64,000 nucleotides of DNA from Amorphochlora amoebiformis (GCA_054601695.1 BAAHQB010000052.1:62001-126000), one strand, 5' to 3'. Numbered from the stretch's first letter, positions 41,290 to 54,500 are shown. The notes: generated by a model not told the origin, from the sequence alone. Made by a program: numbers and translations.

Positions 41290-41436
41290 GTATATATATA
41301 TATATGTGTGTGTACATACATATATGCATATAAATATATGTACGTCTGTGTGTGTCTTCACATGAATATACATGATACCATGCTTTACATTTGATTATGC
41401 AGTTTTTAGATCTTGAAGAGATTTAAATGTAATATC

Positions 41437-41467
<31 letters not shown>

Positions 41468-41500
41468 CACATACATACACATACATATATATATTAATAT
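41085..41500. repeat. AT microsatellite
   Basis: TA sequence; a 23-nt candidate exon on minus near 41405-41430 ([14 protein letters not shown] acceptor, GTAAAG donor) is too weak to list. Confidence 0.75.
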
Positions 41501-41550
41501 GAAAAAAGGCCTTTTTACTGGATCTTCCATTTGTATGTGATGTTTTAAAC

Positions 41551-41584
41551 TTTCTTTGCTCTCAAACCTTTCTCCACACCGACA

Positions 41585-41585
<1 letters not shown>
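41551..41585 (-). CDS. Internal exon with two possible readings
   Basis: Acceptor ATATAG. With donor AAA|GTTTAA it reads [11 protein letters not shown] (in 2, out 0), agreeing with 42185-42228. With donor CCA|GTAAAA at 41519 another frame reads [16 protein letters not shown], which has the C-x3-F-x5-L-x2-H spacing of a C2H2 zinc finger, but with C-x-C instead of C-x2-C and no final His. Confidence 0.45.
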
Positions 41586-42160
<575 letters not shown>

Positions 42161-42184
42161 ATATACTTGTAAAATATTTTATAC

Positions 42185-42228
42185 AGTAGAAATTTTGATG
42201 ATTATAGTCTAACATAATACAATAAAAT
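42185..42228 (-). CDS. Internal exon, 44 nt
   Basis: Very good acceptor TTTTTTCAG, donor TACT|GTATAA, 1 nt split at each end, [14 protein letters not shown]; other frames contain stops. Confidence 0.55.
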
Positions 42229-42303
42229 CTGAAAAAATGTAACATAACACAACTTATTTCACATACGCATATATATATATATACATATATATATACATAT
42301 ATA

Positions 42304-42368
<65 letters not shown>

Positions 42369-42511
42369 ATATATATATATATATGCATATACACAGTATA
42401 TATCTCTACCTATTAAAATATGCATTGTAAAATTCGGTACATTATAACTAAAATATATTAAAATATATATTGTATTTATACCTGAAATACTTAATATTTT
42501 TATGGGCCAAC

Positions 42512-42549
42512 TTCATGTGCTTTATCGCATGATTTGTCGTCTTCAAAGT
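42512..42549 (-). CDS. Internal exon, 38 nt
   Basis: Acceptor GATGTTTAG, donor GAA|GTTGGC. Open frames: [12 protein letters not shown] (in 0, out 2, agreeing with 42185-42228) and [12 protein letters not shown] (in 2, out 0). Confidence 0.45.
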
Positions 42550-42554
42550 CTAAA

Positions 42555-42850
<296 letters not shown>

Positions 42851-42864
42851 AAACTAGACCGAAG

Positions 42865-43440
42865 CCTTAGTATAACCCTAACCGTAGTTCAACCCTTAAC
42901 CCTAATCCTAACCCTAAACGTAACCCTATCTCTATCCCTAACCCTACCCTAACCCTAACTCTTACCCTGACCCAGCCATAACCCTAACCCTAACCCTAAC
43001 TTTAATCTATTCTTAACTCCAAACCTAATCCTAACACTAGCCCTAATCCTACCTGATCCTAATCCTAACCCTAACCCTAACCCTAAGCCTAAGCCTAAAC
43101 CTTACCCTAACCCAAAACTAAACCTTAACCCTAACCCTAACCCTAACCCTAACCCTAACCCTAACCCTAACCCTAACCCTAACCCTAACCTCTAACCCTA
43201 ATCCTAACCTAACCCTAACTCTAGCCCTGAAACTAGCCCTGACCCTAACCCTGAGCATAGTTAATGGTCCTCCGACTAAGACATGCTGAATAATCTGACC
43301 CTAACCATAACCCTAACCCTCACCTTAGTCCTGACCCTGACAAAACCCTGCCCCTAACCCTAACCCTAACCCTAGCCCTAACCCTAACCCTAGCCCTAGC
43401 CCTAACCTTAACCCTAACCCTAGCGCTAACCCTAACCCTA
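42865..43440 (-). repeat. Large interstitial telomere-like array (CCCTAA)n
   Basis: About 575 bp of CCCTAA repeats, with a core of about ten perfect units at 43125-43190 and variant units (CCCTAG, CCCTGA) elsewhere. TTAGGG strand is minus here. Confidence 0.95.
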
Positions 43441-43471
43441 ACTGAAGAACCTTTCCACAGTATAAACATAC

Positions 43472-43500
43472 GGGTCTATACTCGATCCTCCGTTGTTTGC
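43472..43500 (-). CDS. 29-nt exon, duplicated
   Basis: Acceptor TATAAG, donor ACCC|GTATGT, in 0 and out 2, [10 protein letters not shown]. Joins 43940-43984 in phase. A decayed copy lies at 43617-43645. Confidence 0.55.
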
Positions 43501-43502
43501 CT

Positions 43503-43543
<41 letters not shown>

Positions 43544-43546
43544 CCT

Positions 43547-43604
<58 letters not shown>

Positions 43605-43616
43605 TATATGTACATA

Positions 43617-43645
43617 TGGGTCTATACTGATCCTCTGTTGTTTGC
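43617..43645 (-). pseudogene. Decayed copy of the 43472-43500 exon
   Basis: The same segment with a 1-nt deletion (GATCAGTATAG), giving a stop, and with the donor changed to CCATAT. Confidence 0.55.
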
Positions 43646-43647
43646 CT

Positions 43648-43649
<2 letters not shown>

Positions 43650-43701
<52 letters not shown>

Positions 43702-43754
43702 TTATATATATATATATATATAATATATATATACATGTATATATATACATGTAT

Positions 43755-43799
<45 letters not shown>

Positions 43800-43920
43800 T
43801 GTAGGTATAAAAGCATATTTATTTAAATGTACGTCTTAAAAAAAAGCTATACATACATAATATAAATAATACATACATACATACACGCACACACACATAT
43901 ATATGTCAAATATCGCATAT
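43650..43920. repeat. AT microsatellite intron
   Basis: TA sequence. Confidence 0.85.
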
Positions 43921-43939
43921 TCATCTGACTATTGTAAAC

Positions 43940-43984
43940 GTTACTCAAACTCGCAATGGAACCACCGGCTGGCTTAAGAATATC
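43940..43984 (-). CDS. Internal exon, 45 nt
   Basis: Acceptor CCTGACTCAG inside the edge of the TTAGGG block, donor AAC|GTTTAC, phase 0 at both ends, DILKPAGGSIASLSN. Joins 44888-44923 and 43472-43500 in phase. Confidence 0.68.
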
Positions 43985-44250
43985 CTGAGTCAGGGTTAGA
44001 GGGTTAGGTTAGGGTTAGGGTTCGGGTTAGGGTTCGGGTTAGGGTTAGGGTTAGGGTTAGGGTTAGGGTTAGGGTTAGGTTTAGTTTTAGGCTTAGGGCT
44101 AGGATTAGAAGTGACTTGTCTGAGTTAGCACCAGTTTTAGGTTTAGGGTTAGAAATAGGCTGAGATTTAGGGTTAGGTTTAGGTAGGGTTTGAGCTAGGG
44201 TCACTTGAGCTAGGGGTAGGTTTAGGGTTAGCTTTAGGGTTAGGTTATAG
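43985..44250 (+). repeat. Interstitial telomere-like array (TTAGGG)n
   Basis: TTAGGG repeats with a perfect core at 44035-44080, opposite in orientation to the array at 42865-43440. Confidence 0.95.
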
Positions 44251-44257
44251 TTCTAAG

Positions 44258-44299
<42 letters not shown>

Positions 44300-44398
44300 A
44301 TATATATATTTCTATATATATATATATATATATGCACGTACCGATGATGCATGTATATATACATATATCATGATATGTATATATATATATACACACAC

Positions 44399-44453
<55 letters not shown>

Positions 44454-44518
44454 ATACATTATATATGTGTAATATATATAAATATATATATATATACTAC
44501 TATATATATATATATATT
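44258..44518. repeat. AT microsatellite between telomere-like arrays
   Basis: TA sequence. Confidence 0.85.
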
Positions 44519-44880
44519 GGCTTTAAGATTAGGGTCAGGGAATAGTCTGAGTGCGAGTTAGGTTAGGTTTAGGGTAGGATTAGGGATAGGGTGCATGATA
44601 GGGTTAGGTTTAGCTTGAGGGTTAGCGTTAGGGTTAGGGTTAGGGTTGGGGTTTGTCTTGTGTTTGGCAAGGTTTAGGGTTTAGTTTTAGGATTAGGGTT
44701 AGGTTTAGGATCAGAGTTAGGATTATGTTTAGTTTATTGTTAGGTTACTTATAGGGTAAGCGGTTAGAATTTAAGTTAGGGTTGGGTTTAAGGTTAGGGT
44801 TAGGGTTAGAGGGTGAGGGTTAGGGTTAGGATGAGGGTCAGGGTTGGGGTTAGGGTTAGGGTTAGGGTTAGGGTTTTCGG
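44519..44880 (+). repeat. Interstitial telomere-like array (TTAGGG)n, second block
   Basis: Degenerate then regular TTAGGG units, ending right at the donor of exon 44888-44923, so that the start of that intron is telomere-like. Confidence 0.92.
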
Positions 44881-44887
44881 TTTCAAC

Positions 44888-44923
44888 CGTATTTTTGGCT
44901 TCTTGCTCGCCCTTCTTATCTTC
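44888..44923 (-). CDS. 36-nt exon, Glu/Lys-rich
   Basis: Acceptor ATATTCAG, donor ACG|GTTGAA, phase 0 at both ends, [12 protein letters not shown]. Confidence 0.6.
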
Positions 44924-44957
44924 CTGAATATATAGATATTTATATATATATATATAT

Positions 44958-45028
<71 letters not shown>

Positions 45029-45048
45029 GATAGATGATAATATATAAC

Positions 45049-45074
45049 CTCGCGACGTGTCACTTGCGTAGAAA
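45049..45074 (-). CDS. 26-nt exon
   Basis: Acceptor ACTACAG, donor GAG|GTTATA, in 2 and out 0, STQVTRRE. Joins 44888-44923 in phase. Confidence 0.5.
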
Positions 45075-45084
45075 CTGTAGTATG

Positions 45085-45810
<726 letters not shown>

Positions 45811-45900
45811 CACACTCGTTTAACAACTTCCTACTTTTAAAAAAAACCCACCCACATTCACAATACCAAAACACGCAACCACCAACACACACACACACAC

Positions 45901-46150
45901 CTTAGCCTCTACACTGCCCTCAACAAAACTAAAATCCGCCCTCCTCTTCCTCAAACTTTTCGTTTTGTCAGGAGATCGAGTTTGCTCAGAAAACCAATCC
46001 CTTTCCCTCTCTCTTGACCCCTCGGGTTTGTCAGGAGATCCGGGAGATTTGACGGGGTTGGGGTACGTATTAGGGTTGAGTTTGGGAGCAGGGTTGATGG
46101 TTTTTTGGCGGGCTCTAGATCCGGCTGATTTGAGCCTTCGTAGATAGTCC
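45901..46150 (-). CDS. Large charged exon, 250 nt
   Basis: Acceptor ACACACTTAG, donor AAG|GTGTGT, in 1 and out 0, 83 open codons: [60 protein letters not shown] then [15 protein letters not shown]. Basic and Ser/Pro-rich, with SPDK repeated. Phase agrees with 47752-47815 across a 1.6-kb satellite intron. A second minus frame is open to 45951, but it has poorer composition and splice fit. Confidence 0.83.
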
Positions 46151-46159
46151 CTAAGTGTG

Positions 46160-46845
46160 TGTGTGTTTTAATGATTGAATACCTTTGGTATGTTAGGAAA
46201 GATATTTCTCTCTGTGTACATGGTGTGGGGTTGGAAGAAAGGAAGGATGCTTGAAAGCCCAATATACTGGCAGAAAGATGGGAGAGGAGATTGGATTTTC
46301 GAAAGATGGAGGGTCGGATTGAGTACCAACATTCTGGTAGAAAGACGGAGAAGGGGTGGAATGAGTAGCAATACGCTTGTAGAAACATGAAGACTTGATT
46401 GAATATTAATATACTAGTGGAAAGAAAGAGAGAGTAGATTGAATACCAGTGTACTACTAGCATGAAAGAGAATGGAATATATACCAACAGAGTGGTAAAA
46501 GGTATTCAAGGAGGGTAGATTGAATACCAACACACAGGAATTAAGATGGAGAGTAGATTGAATATCGACGCATTAAGTTATAGAGAATAGATTGAATATC
46601 GGTATATATTGAGTTAAACATAGAGAGCAGATTGAAAAACAACACACTGGAATTTATAAGATGGAGAGTAGAGAGAGGATTGGATATGAACACACTAAAG
46701 TAAAGATAGAGAGAAGTTTGAATACCAACACACTGAATTAAAGATAGAGAAGGTTGAATATCAGAGAGGGAGAGAGAGAGAGGGAGAGAGAGAGAGAGAG
46801 AGAGGGAGGGAGAGAGAAAGAGGGAGAGAGAGAGAGAGGGAGAGA

Positions 46846-46883
<38 letters not shown>

Positions 46884-47750
46884 CAAAGAGGGAGAGAGAG
46901 AGAGAGGGAGGGAGAGGGAGAGAGAGAGAGGGAGAGAGAGAGAGGGGGAGGGAGAGACGAGGGAGAGAATGAGCGGTTGGAAAACAGGGAGAAAGAAACA
47001 TGTAAACACACCGAATGAAAGATAGAGATAAGATTGAATACAAACCTAATGAATTAGAGATGCAGAGAAGATTGAATATCAAGGCATTAAATTAAAGATA
47101 GAGAGTAGATTGAATACCAATGCATTAAATTAAAGATAGAGAGTAGATTGAATACCAACATAATGAATTAAAGAGAGCAGATTGAATACCAACGCATTAA
47201 GTAAAGATAAAGAGTAGATTAAATATCAAACGCATTGAATTAAAGATAGAGAGTAGATTGAATACCAACATAAATCGAATTGAAAGATAGAAAGAAGATT
47301 GACTGTCAACATAAAGAATTAAGATGGAGAGTAGATTGAATATTAACATAGATTGAATTGGAGATAGAGAATAGATTGAATACCAACACAATGAATTAAA
47401 GATAGAGAGTAGATTGAATACTAATGCATTAAATTAAAGATAGAGAGGAGTAGATTGAATACCAACACACTGAATTAAAGATAGAGAGAAGATTGAATAC
47501 CAATACACAGAGAATTAAAGATAGATAGAAGATTGCATATCAACTTAAATTAACGATAAAGAGTAGACTGCATGTCAACATAGATTGAATAAACATAAAG
47601 AGTAGTTCGCATATTTAGCACATTGAATTAAAATTAGAGGTAGATTGAATATCTACATAAATTGAACAGAGATATAGATAGAGAGAAGATTGCATATCAA
47701 CATATTACATTAAAGAAGAGAGTAGATTGAATATCGACATGGATTGAATA
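46160..47750 (+). repeat. Intronic satellite, about 35-bp units, with GA array inside
   Basis: More than 25 diverged units of GATAGAGAGTAGATTGAATA followed by CCAACACA and a GAATTAAA segment, broken at 46760-46975 by a (GAGAGG)n tract. It fills the intron between two phase-matched exons. Confidence 0.9.
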
Positions 47751-47751
47751 C

Positions 47752-47815
47752 CTAATATAGTGTTCGATGGCACTACTGGAAGCGATTCCGAGATCGTTTA
47801 AAACCAGACGGCAAA
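47752..47815 (-). CDS. Internal exon, 64 nt
   Basis: Acceptor CCCCTGCAAAG, donor TTAG|GTATTC, 2 nt split at each end, [17 protein letters not shown] then HYI. Joins 48420-48454 and 45901-46150 in phase. Confidence 0.75.
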
Positions 47816-47824
47816 CTTTGCAGG

Positions 47825-47842
47825 GGTATAAAAACAGATATA

Positions 47843-47875
<33 letters not shown>

Positions 47876-47919
47876 CATATATATATAATAAAAAATATAT
47901 GTATATATATATACGTATA

Positions 47920-47952
<33 letters not shown>

Positions 47953-48033
47953 TATATATATGCATATAGTATATATATATATAGAATATGTAGATATATA
48001 CATAAATATGTACCTAAATTTATACATATGTAA

Positions 48034-48072
<39 letters not shown>

Positions 48073-48073
48073 A

Positions 48074-48133
<60 letters not shown>

Positions 48134-48139
48134 ATGTAG

Positions 48140-48230
<91 letters not shown>

Positions 48231-48286
48231 TATACATAAATATAAATATATACATATATATACATATATATATACAATATATATAG

Positions 48287-48347
<61 letters not shown>

Positions 48348-48412
48348 CATATATATATACACACACACATATATATATATATGTGTATATATATGTACAT
48401 ATATTTTATGAG
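47825..48412. repeat. AT microsatellite intron
   Basis: TA/TGTG sequence. Confidence 0.9.
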
Positions 48413-48419
48413 TATATAC

Positions 48420-48454
48420 AATGAAGTTTATGGTTACATGTAAAACCAGTATAT
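48420..48454 (-). CDS. 35-nt exon
   Basis: Acceptor AATGTAG, donor CATT|GTATAT, 1 nt split at each end, [11 protein letters not shown]. Joins 47752-47815 in phase. Confidence 0.52.
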
Positions 48455-48459
48455 CTACA

Positions 48460-49015
<556 letters not shown>

Positions 49016-49035
49016 TGTGTGTGTTTGCAGCAAAC

Positions 49036-49055
49036 GCCCCACAAATAGCAACTTT
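49036..49055 (-). CDS. 20-nt micro-exon candidate
   Basis: Good acceptor CTCCTTGTGCAG, possible donor GGC|GTTTGC, SCYLWG (in 2, out 0), agreeing with the exit of 49217-49286 but not with the next exon. Confidence 0.3.
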
Positions 49056-49094
49056 CTGCACAAGGAGTTGCAATCCGATATATGAATACATACG

Positions 49095-49205
49095 CACATG
49101 TATTACTTCTACAATGTCGATATAATAAATACTTCCGATAAGATAAGAATTCATAAGCACATGTATTATTACTTCTACAATGTCGATATAATAAATATTT
49201 TCGAT
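49095..49205. repeat. 63-bp tandem duplication
   Basis: ACTTCTACAATGTCGATATA with flanks occurs twice (about 49106 and 49172) within an intron. Confidence 0.8.
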
Positions 49206-49216
49206 ACGATAGTCAC

Positions 49217-49285
49217 CTGTACTTCTCCTCACGGTTTTTTTATCATTATGGGAGAGAATCTTATGAATATGTACTCGTATCATCT

Positions 49286-49286
<1 letters not shown>
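49217..49286 (-). CDS. Internal exon, 70 nt
   Basis: Acceptor TATATAG, donor ACAG|GTGACT, in 0 and out 1, [17 protein letters not shown] then TVRRST. Phase agrees with the ISSxVA exons upstream. Confidence 0.65.
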
Positions 49287-49289
<3 letters not shown>

Positions 49290-49325
<36 letters not shown>

Positions 49326-49476
49326 GTATACATATATATATATATATATATATCAACATATATTTATATATATATATATATATGTATAAAACATATATAT
49401 ATATATATATGTTCTGGATACGTGTTCTGTACCTGTGTAGCATGTGCAGTTGTATGCACGATATGATCATATTTGG

Positions 49477-49544
<68 letters not shown>

Positions 49545-49573
49545 GTATCTCCATATGTAATATTATATATATA

Positions 49574-49608
<35 letters not shown>

Positions 49609-49635
49609 ATATTTGTGTATCTCCATATGTAATAT

Positions 49636-49668
<33 letters not shown>

Positions 49669-49821
49669 ATATATATATTATATATATGTATATATATATA
49701 TATATAATGTCTATAATATTATATATATATATATAATATAATATAATATATATATATATATATACATACATCTATACATATATATATATATATATGTATC
49801 ATCTCATTCGTATGTTATGTT

Positions 49822-49861
<40 letters not shown>

Positions 49862-49900
49862 TATATTATGAATATGCTTTATATACGATATAAGATACTT
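49290..49900. repeat. AT microsatellite
   Basis: TA/TGTG sequence, including two copies of TTGTGTATCTCCATATG (49541 and 49613). Confidence 0.85.
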
Positions 49901-49906
49901 AACAAC

Positions 49907-49951
49907 CTTGGTAACATCCCCCAACTCCCTCGCAGCTACGTTGCTCGATAT
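49907..49951 (-). CDS. ISSxVA exon, copy 3
   Basis: Acceptor TGTAAG, donor AAG|GTTGTT, 45 nt, phase 0 at both ends, [15 protein letters not shown]. Confidence 0.68.
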
Positions 49952-49956
49952 CTTAC

Positions 49957-50004
<48 letters not shown>

Positions 50005-50038
50005 TGTATGTATATATATATATATATGTAAATACATG

Positions 50039-50069
<31 letters not shown>

Positions 50070-50111
50070 ATTATGAATATGCTATATATACGATATAAGA
50101 TACTTTACAAC

Positions 50112-50156
50112 CTTGGCTACATCACCCAACTCCCTGTCAGCTACGTTGCTCGATAT
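50112..50156 (-). CDS. ISSxVA exon, copy 2, acceptor damaged
   Basis: ISSNVADRELGDVAK with donor AAG|GTTGTA, but the homologous acceptor dinucleotide is CA (ATACA|ATATCG) in place of AG. Possibly skipped, or spliced at an internal AG. Confidence 0.5.
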
Positions 50157-50198
50157 TGTATATATATATATATATATACATATATATGTGTGTGTGTC

Positions 50199-50229
<31 letters not shown>

Positions 50230-50242
50230 CTTTCCATAAATG

Positions 50243-50286
<44 letters not shown>

Positions 50287-50330
50287 GTATTATGAATATG
50301 CTATTTATACGATATATGATAGCTTACAAC

Positions 50331-50405
50331 CTTGTGTATATCCCCCAAGCCTCTGTTGTCAGCTACGTCGCTCGATATCGTGTCTTTCTTTTCGTCCAAT
50401 GATTC
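50331..50405 (-). CDS. ISSxVA exon, copy 1, longest
   Basis: Acceptor ATGCACAG, donor AAG|GTTGTA, 75 nt, phase 0 at both ends, ESLDEKKDTISSDVADN then RGLGDIHK. The probable parent of the two shorter copies, which lack the first 10 codons. Confidence 0.72.
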
Positions 50406-50409
50406 CTGT

Positions 50410-50423
50410 GCATATATTATATT

Positions 50424-50457
<34 letters not shown>

Positions 50458-50641
50458 ATATAATTACATACATATATATATATATATATATATGTGTTTG
50501 TGTGTGTGTATACATAATATATATTTATATACTATTCAATATATATATATATATGTGTAAAAAGTATGTATATATATTGCGTATATGTCTGTAAACAAGT
50601 AGTATTAGACTCTATTTTATAAAATTATACATGTATATTAC

Positions 50642-50673
<32 letters not shown>

Positions 50674-50677
50674 TTAC

Positions 50678-50715
<38 letters not shown>
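50410..50715. repeat. AT microsatellite
   Basis: TA/TGTG sequence. Confidence 0.85.
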
Positions 50716-50716
<1 letters not shown>

Positions 50717-50719
<3 letters not shown>

Positions 50720-50783
50720 AGTCGTGATGTCAGATATACTATTCTTCGTCAATAGAAATATGCATTACATATATGTACATATA

Positions 50784-50824
<41 letters not shown>

Positions 50825-50865
50825 GAATGTAATATATATACATACATGTATGCACATATACAAAA

Positions 50866-50943
<78 letters not shown>

Positions 50944-51066
50944 ATATGTATATATAATATATATATATATACATATATATATATATGTAAGTGTGTGTTT
51001 GTGTACATATATGTAATGCCTATTTATATTGACGAAGGATAGTATATCTGACATTACGGCTCTTAT
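50717..51066. repeat. Large inverted repeat with about 63-bp arms
   Basis: Left arm 50717-50780 and right arm 51003-51066 are reverse complements with few mismatches (core GTCAGATATACTAT..TTCGTCAATA). About 220 bp of TA lies between. Minus reading of the right arm gives a candidate exon at 51007-51047 (GTCAG acceptor, GTACAC donor, [13 protein letters not shown]). Confidence 0.85.
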
Positions 51067-51069
51067 GTA

Positions 51070-51097
51070 TGCATATATGTATATGTGTACATATATG

Positions 51098-51132
<35 letters not shown>

Positions 51133-51169
51133 CATATATAAATATATATAAACACGCACATATGTATGT

Positions 51170-51215
<46 letters not shown>

Positions 51216-51277
51216 TATATATATATACATATATATAATTAAATATATATGCATATTCATATTATTGCGCCCACTGC

Positions 51278-51353
<76 letters not shown>

Positions 51354-51380
51354 AATATAGTATATATATATATTGCTCAC
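51070..51380. repeat. AT microsatellite
   Basis: TA sequence. Confidence 0.85.
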
Positions 51381-51390
51381 ATATGTATAC

Positions 51391-51432
51391 CTCAGCGATC
51401 TTCTTAGTAGAGTCGTGAGAACTCTGTTCCTC
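51391..51432 (-). CDS. 42-nt exon, charged
   Basis: Acceptor AGTTTAAG, donor GAG|GTATAC, phase 0 at both ends, [14 protein letters not shown]. Joins 51769-51808 in phase. Confidence 0.7.
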
Positions 51433-51439
51433 CTTAAAC

Positions 51440-51760
51440 TATATATTATATGTATGCATATATGTGTTTACATTAATATATATATGGTTCAATTAATGTT
51501 TACTTACATTAATCTCTGTATTGTACGACGGGTTTATTTATGTATTATTATGTAAATTTATATGGACAGAGTGTATATATGCATGTAAATGTGTACTTAG
51601 ATTATTCAAAATACTGTATTTATTCATGTGTATATAAACTTGTATTTTACATTAATATATACTGTATTTATCCATGTATATACATGGAATCAAACACATA
51701 TATCACGGTGCATTTGCATTAATATGTATCTTATATACCCACATATAATATATATATAAG
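51440..51760. other. AT-rich non-satellite intron
   Basis: AT-rich sequence with loose repeats of TACATTAATATATA and CTGTATTTAT; no exon. Confidence 0.6.
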
Positions 51761-51768
51761 TCATTTAC

Positions 51769-51808
51769 TTCTTGTTTTGTATCTTGTTGCTGGGTTTCTC
51801 GTTCTATG
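51769..51808 (-). CDS. 40-nt exon, charged
   Basis: Acceptor CATCCCCAAG, donor GAA|GTAAAT, in 1 and out 0, IERETQQQDTKQE. Confidence 0.62.
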
Positions 51809-51834
51809 CTTGGGGATGAAGAACCGCAAGTCAA

Positions 51835-52150
51835 ATCGATAAAAATCATCTAGGAGGTTATTAACGGATTTAGGTAAATCGATAACAATCAATTTGAAGT
51901 GTCAAGGATGGATTTAGGTAAATTCGTAAGTATCATCTAGAAGGGTTAAGGTTATTAATAATAATCATCTAGGGGGATTAGGATGGATTTAGGTAAATCG
52001 ATATTAATATCTAGCGTGGGGCTTAAGGATGGGTTTAGGTAATTAATAGTATTATTAAGGAATCAATAGGAATAATCAAGGGGGGTTTAGGATGGATTTA
52101 GGTAAATCGATATTAATCATCTAGCTGGGTTAAGGATGGGTTTAGGTGAT
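51835..52150 (+). repeat. About 50-60-bp intronic satellite
   Basis: Six diverged units around GGATGGATTTAGGTAAATCG with ATTAATCATCTAG, between exons 51769-51808 and 52380-52399. Confidence 0.85.
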
Positions 52151-52379
52151 TTTTGCGGTGTGTTTGAGACTTCTCTGCTTTCGACGCATATGTTATATAT
52201 ATATATATATATATACATGTATATATATATGTATATATGGAAAATATTTCTGATATATATATATATATATACAATATATATATATATATATCTACCACAC
52301 AAATCCTTACATATGTACATATTGATTTATAGATATATATATATCACATTCCATTATTAGATAAGCTTATTATCTGAAC

Positions 52380-52399
52380 CTTATCCTTGTTTTCTCGGC
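52380..52399 (-). CDS. 20-nt micro-exon
   Basis: Acceptor AATCACCAG, donor ATAAG|GTTCAG. AEKTRI (in 0, out 2) joins 51769-51808 in phase; RENKDK is an alternative frame. Confidence 0.4.
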
Positions 52400-52429
52400 C
52401 TGGTGATTCATTCCGAGTCGAATATAACA

Positions 52430-52690
52430 GGGTTACGGTTAGGTTAGGATTGGAACTATAGGGAGCTCAAATGAGAGAGATTGGAACTATAGGGAGCTCA
52501 AATGAGAGAGATTGGGATTAGAGGGAGCGGAAATGAGAGAGATTTGAATTAGCGAGCGGAAAGGGAGAGATTGGGATAAGAGGGAGCGATAATTAGAGAG
52601 ATTGGAATTAGAGCGAGTGGAATTAGAGCGAGTGGAAATGAGAGAGATTGGGATTAGAGGGAGCGGAAATAAGGGAGATAAGGTTTGGTC
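52430..52690 (+). repeat. About 30-bp satellite, about nine units
   Basis: GAGAGATTGGAACTATAGGG and variants (GGGATTAGAGGGAGCGGAAA). Intronic. Confidence 0.85.
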
Positions 52691-52769
52691 AAGATTCTAT
52701 GCTAGGGTTAGAACTTGATGGAGATCGAGAATAAAAGAATTAGGGAAAGGATTAGGGTTAGGGTTAAGG

Positions 52770-52960
<191 letters not shown>

Positions 52961-52989
52961 TAATAAGTACACTATGTACAAGGTCACAC

Positions 52990-53023
52990 TTGGCTGAGTC
53001 TCCGTCTTTGCACGGCCCTCAGG
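52990..53023 (-). CDS. 34-nt exon
   Basis: Acceptor ATCCAAATAG, donor CCAA|GTGTGA, in 0 and out 1, [11 protein letters not shown]. Confidence 0.5.
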
Positions 53024-53028
53024 CTATT

Positions 53029-53064
53029 TGGATTTAAAGTTAACTTTATATTCTATTTTATTTA

Positions 53065-53117
<53 letters not shown>

Positions 53118-53239
53118 TGTATGTGTATGCGCATATATATTAAGAGAGAGAGAGATATGTGTGTGTATGGATATAACACATTTCTTTGTGTTTGATATGT
53201 GTTTGGATTTAAAGTTAACTTTATATTCTATTTTATTTA

Positions 53240-53278
<39 letters not shown>

Positions 53279-53365
53279 TGTATGTGTATGCGCATATATA
53301 TTAAGAGAGAGAGAGATATGTGTGTGTATGGATATAACACATTTCTTTGTATTTGATATGTGTAC

Positions 53366-53370
<5 letters not shown>
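53029..53370. repeat. Tandem duplication, about 175-bp unit
   Basis: Two copies (53029-53203 and 53204-53368) containing TTTGGATTTAAAGTTAAC, a TA run, a GAGAGA run and GGATATAACACATTTC. Nearly identical, so recent. Confidence 0.85.
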
Positions 53371-53374
<4 letters not shown>

Positions 53375-53404
<30 letters not shown>

Positions 53405-53434
53405 TATATGTATATGTATGTATATATTATATAT

Positions 53435-53482
<48 letters not shown>

Positions 53483-53594
53483 TATATATATATATACATT
53501 GTATTTATACATCTATACGTTTGTAATATACATATATATGTATAATATATATATATATATATATTTATTTATAATATATATATATAAATATATT

Positions 53595-53653
<59 letters not shown>

Positions 53654-53724
53654 GTATACATATATATATATATATATATATATAATATGTACATATAATA
53701 TAATTGTAATATATATATTCATAA

Positions 53725-53755
<31 letters not shown>

Positions 53756-53810
53756 GTGTGTGTATATTCATAATATAACATATATATATATATCATATTA
53801 ATACAGATAC
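53375..53810. repeat. AT microsatellite
   Basis: TA sequence. Confidence 0.9.
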
Positions 53811-53826
53811 ATTGACACAACATTAC

Positions 53827-53859
53827 CCCATCCCCTCCCTTCACCCAAAACATTTTTGC
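53827..53859 (-). CDS. 33-nt exon
   Basis: Excellent acceptor TTTATTTTTTAG, donor GGG|GTAATG, phase 0 at both ends, AKMFWVKGGDG. It holds an in-frame ATG in AAAATG context. Confidence 0.55.
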
Positions 53860-53903
53860 CTAAAAAATAAAATTTAAAAAAAGAATTTCGGCTCTAATTT
53901 AAC

Positions 53904-53921
53904 CCTTTCAACCCATATCTT
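53904..53921 (-). CDS. 18-nt micro-exon candidate, strand ambiguous
   Basis: Minus: pyrimidine tract then GTGAG acceptor, KIWVER, donor AGG|GTTAAA. On plus, TTCTCACAG at 53927 and a GTAGAA donor would bracket PKGKEEKRKN (53928-53958). Confidence 0.3.
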
Positions 53922-53999
53922 CTCACAGCCGAAGGGGAAAGAAGAAAAAAGGAAAAATCGTAGAATATTACCTTACATTTCGCATTTTTGGTATGTCAT

Positions 54000-54500
<501 letters not shown>

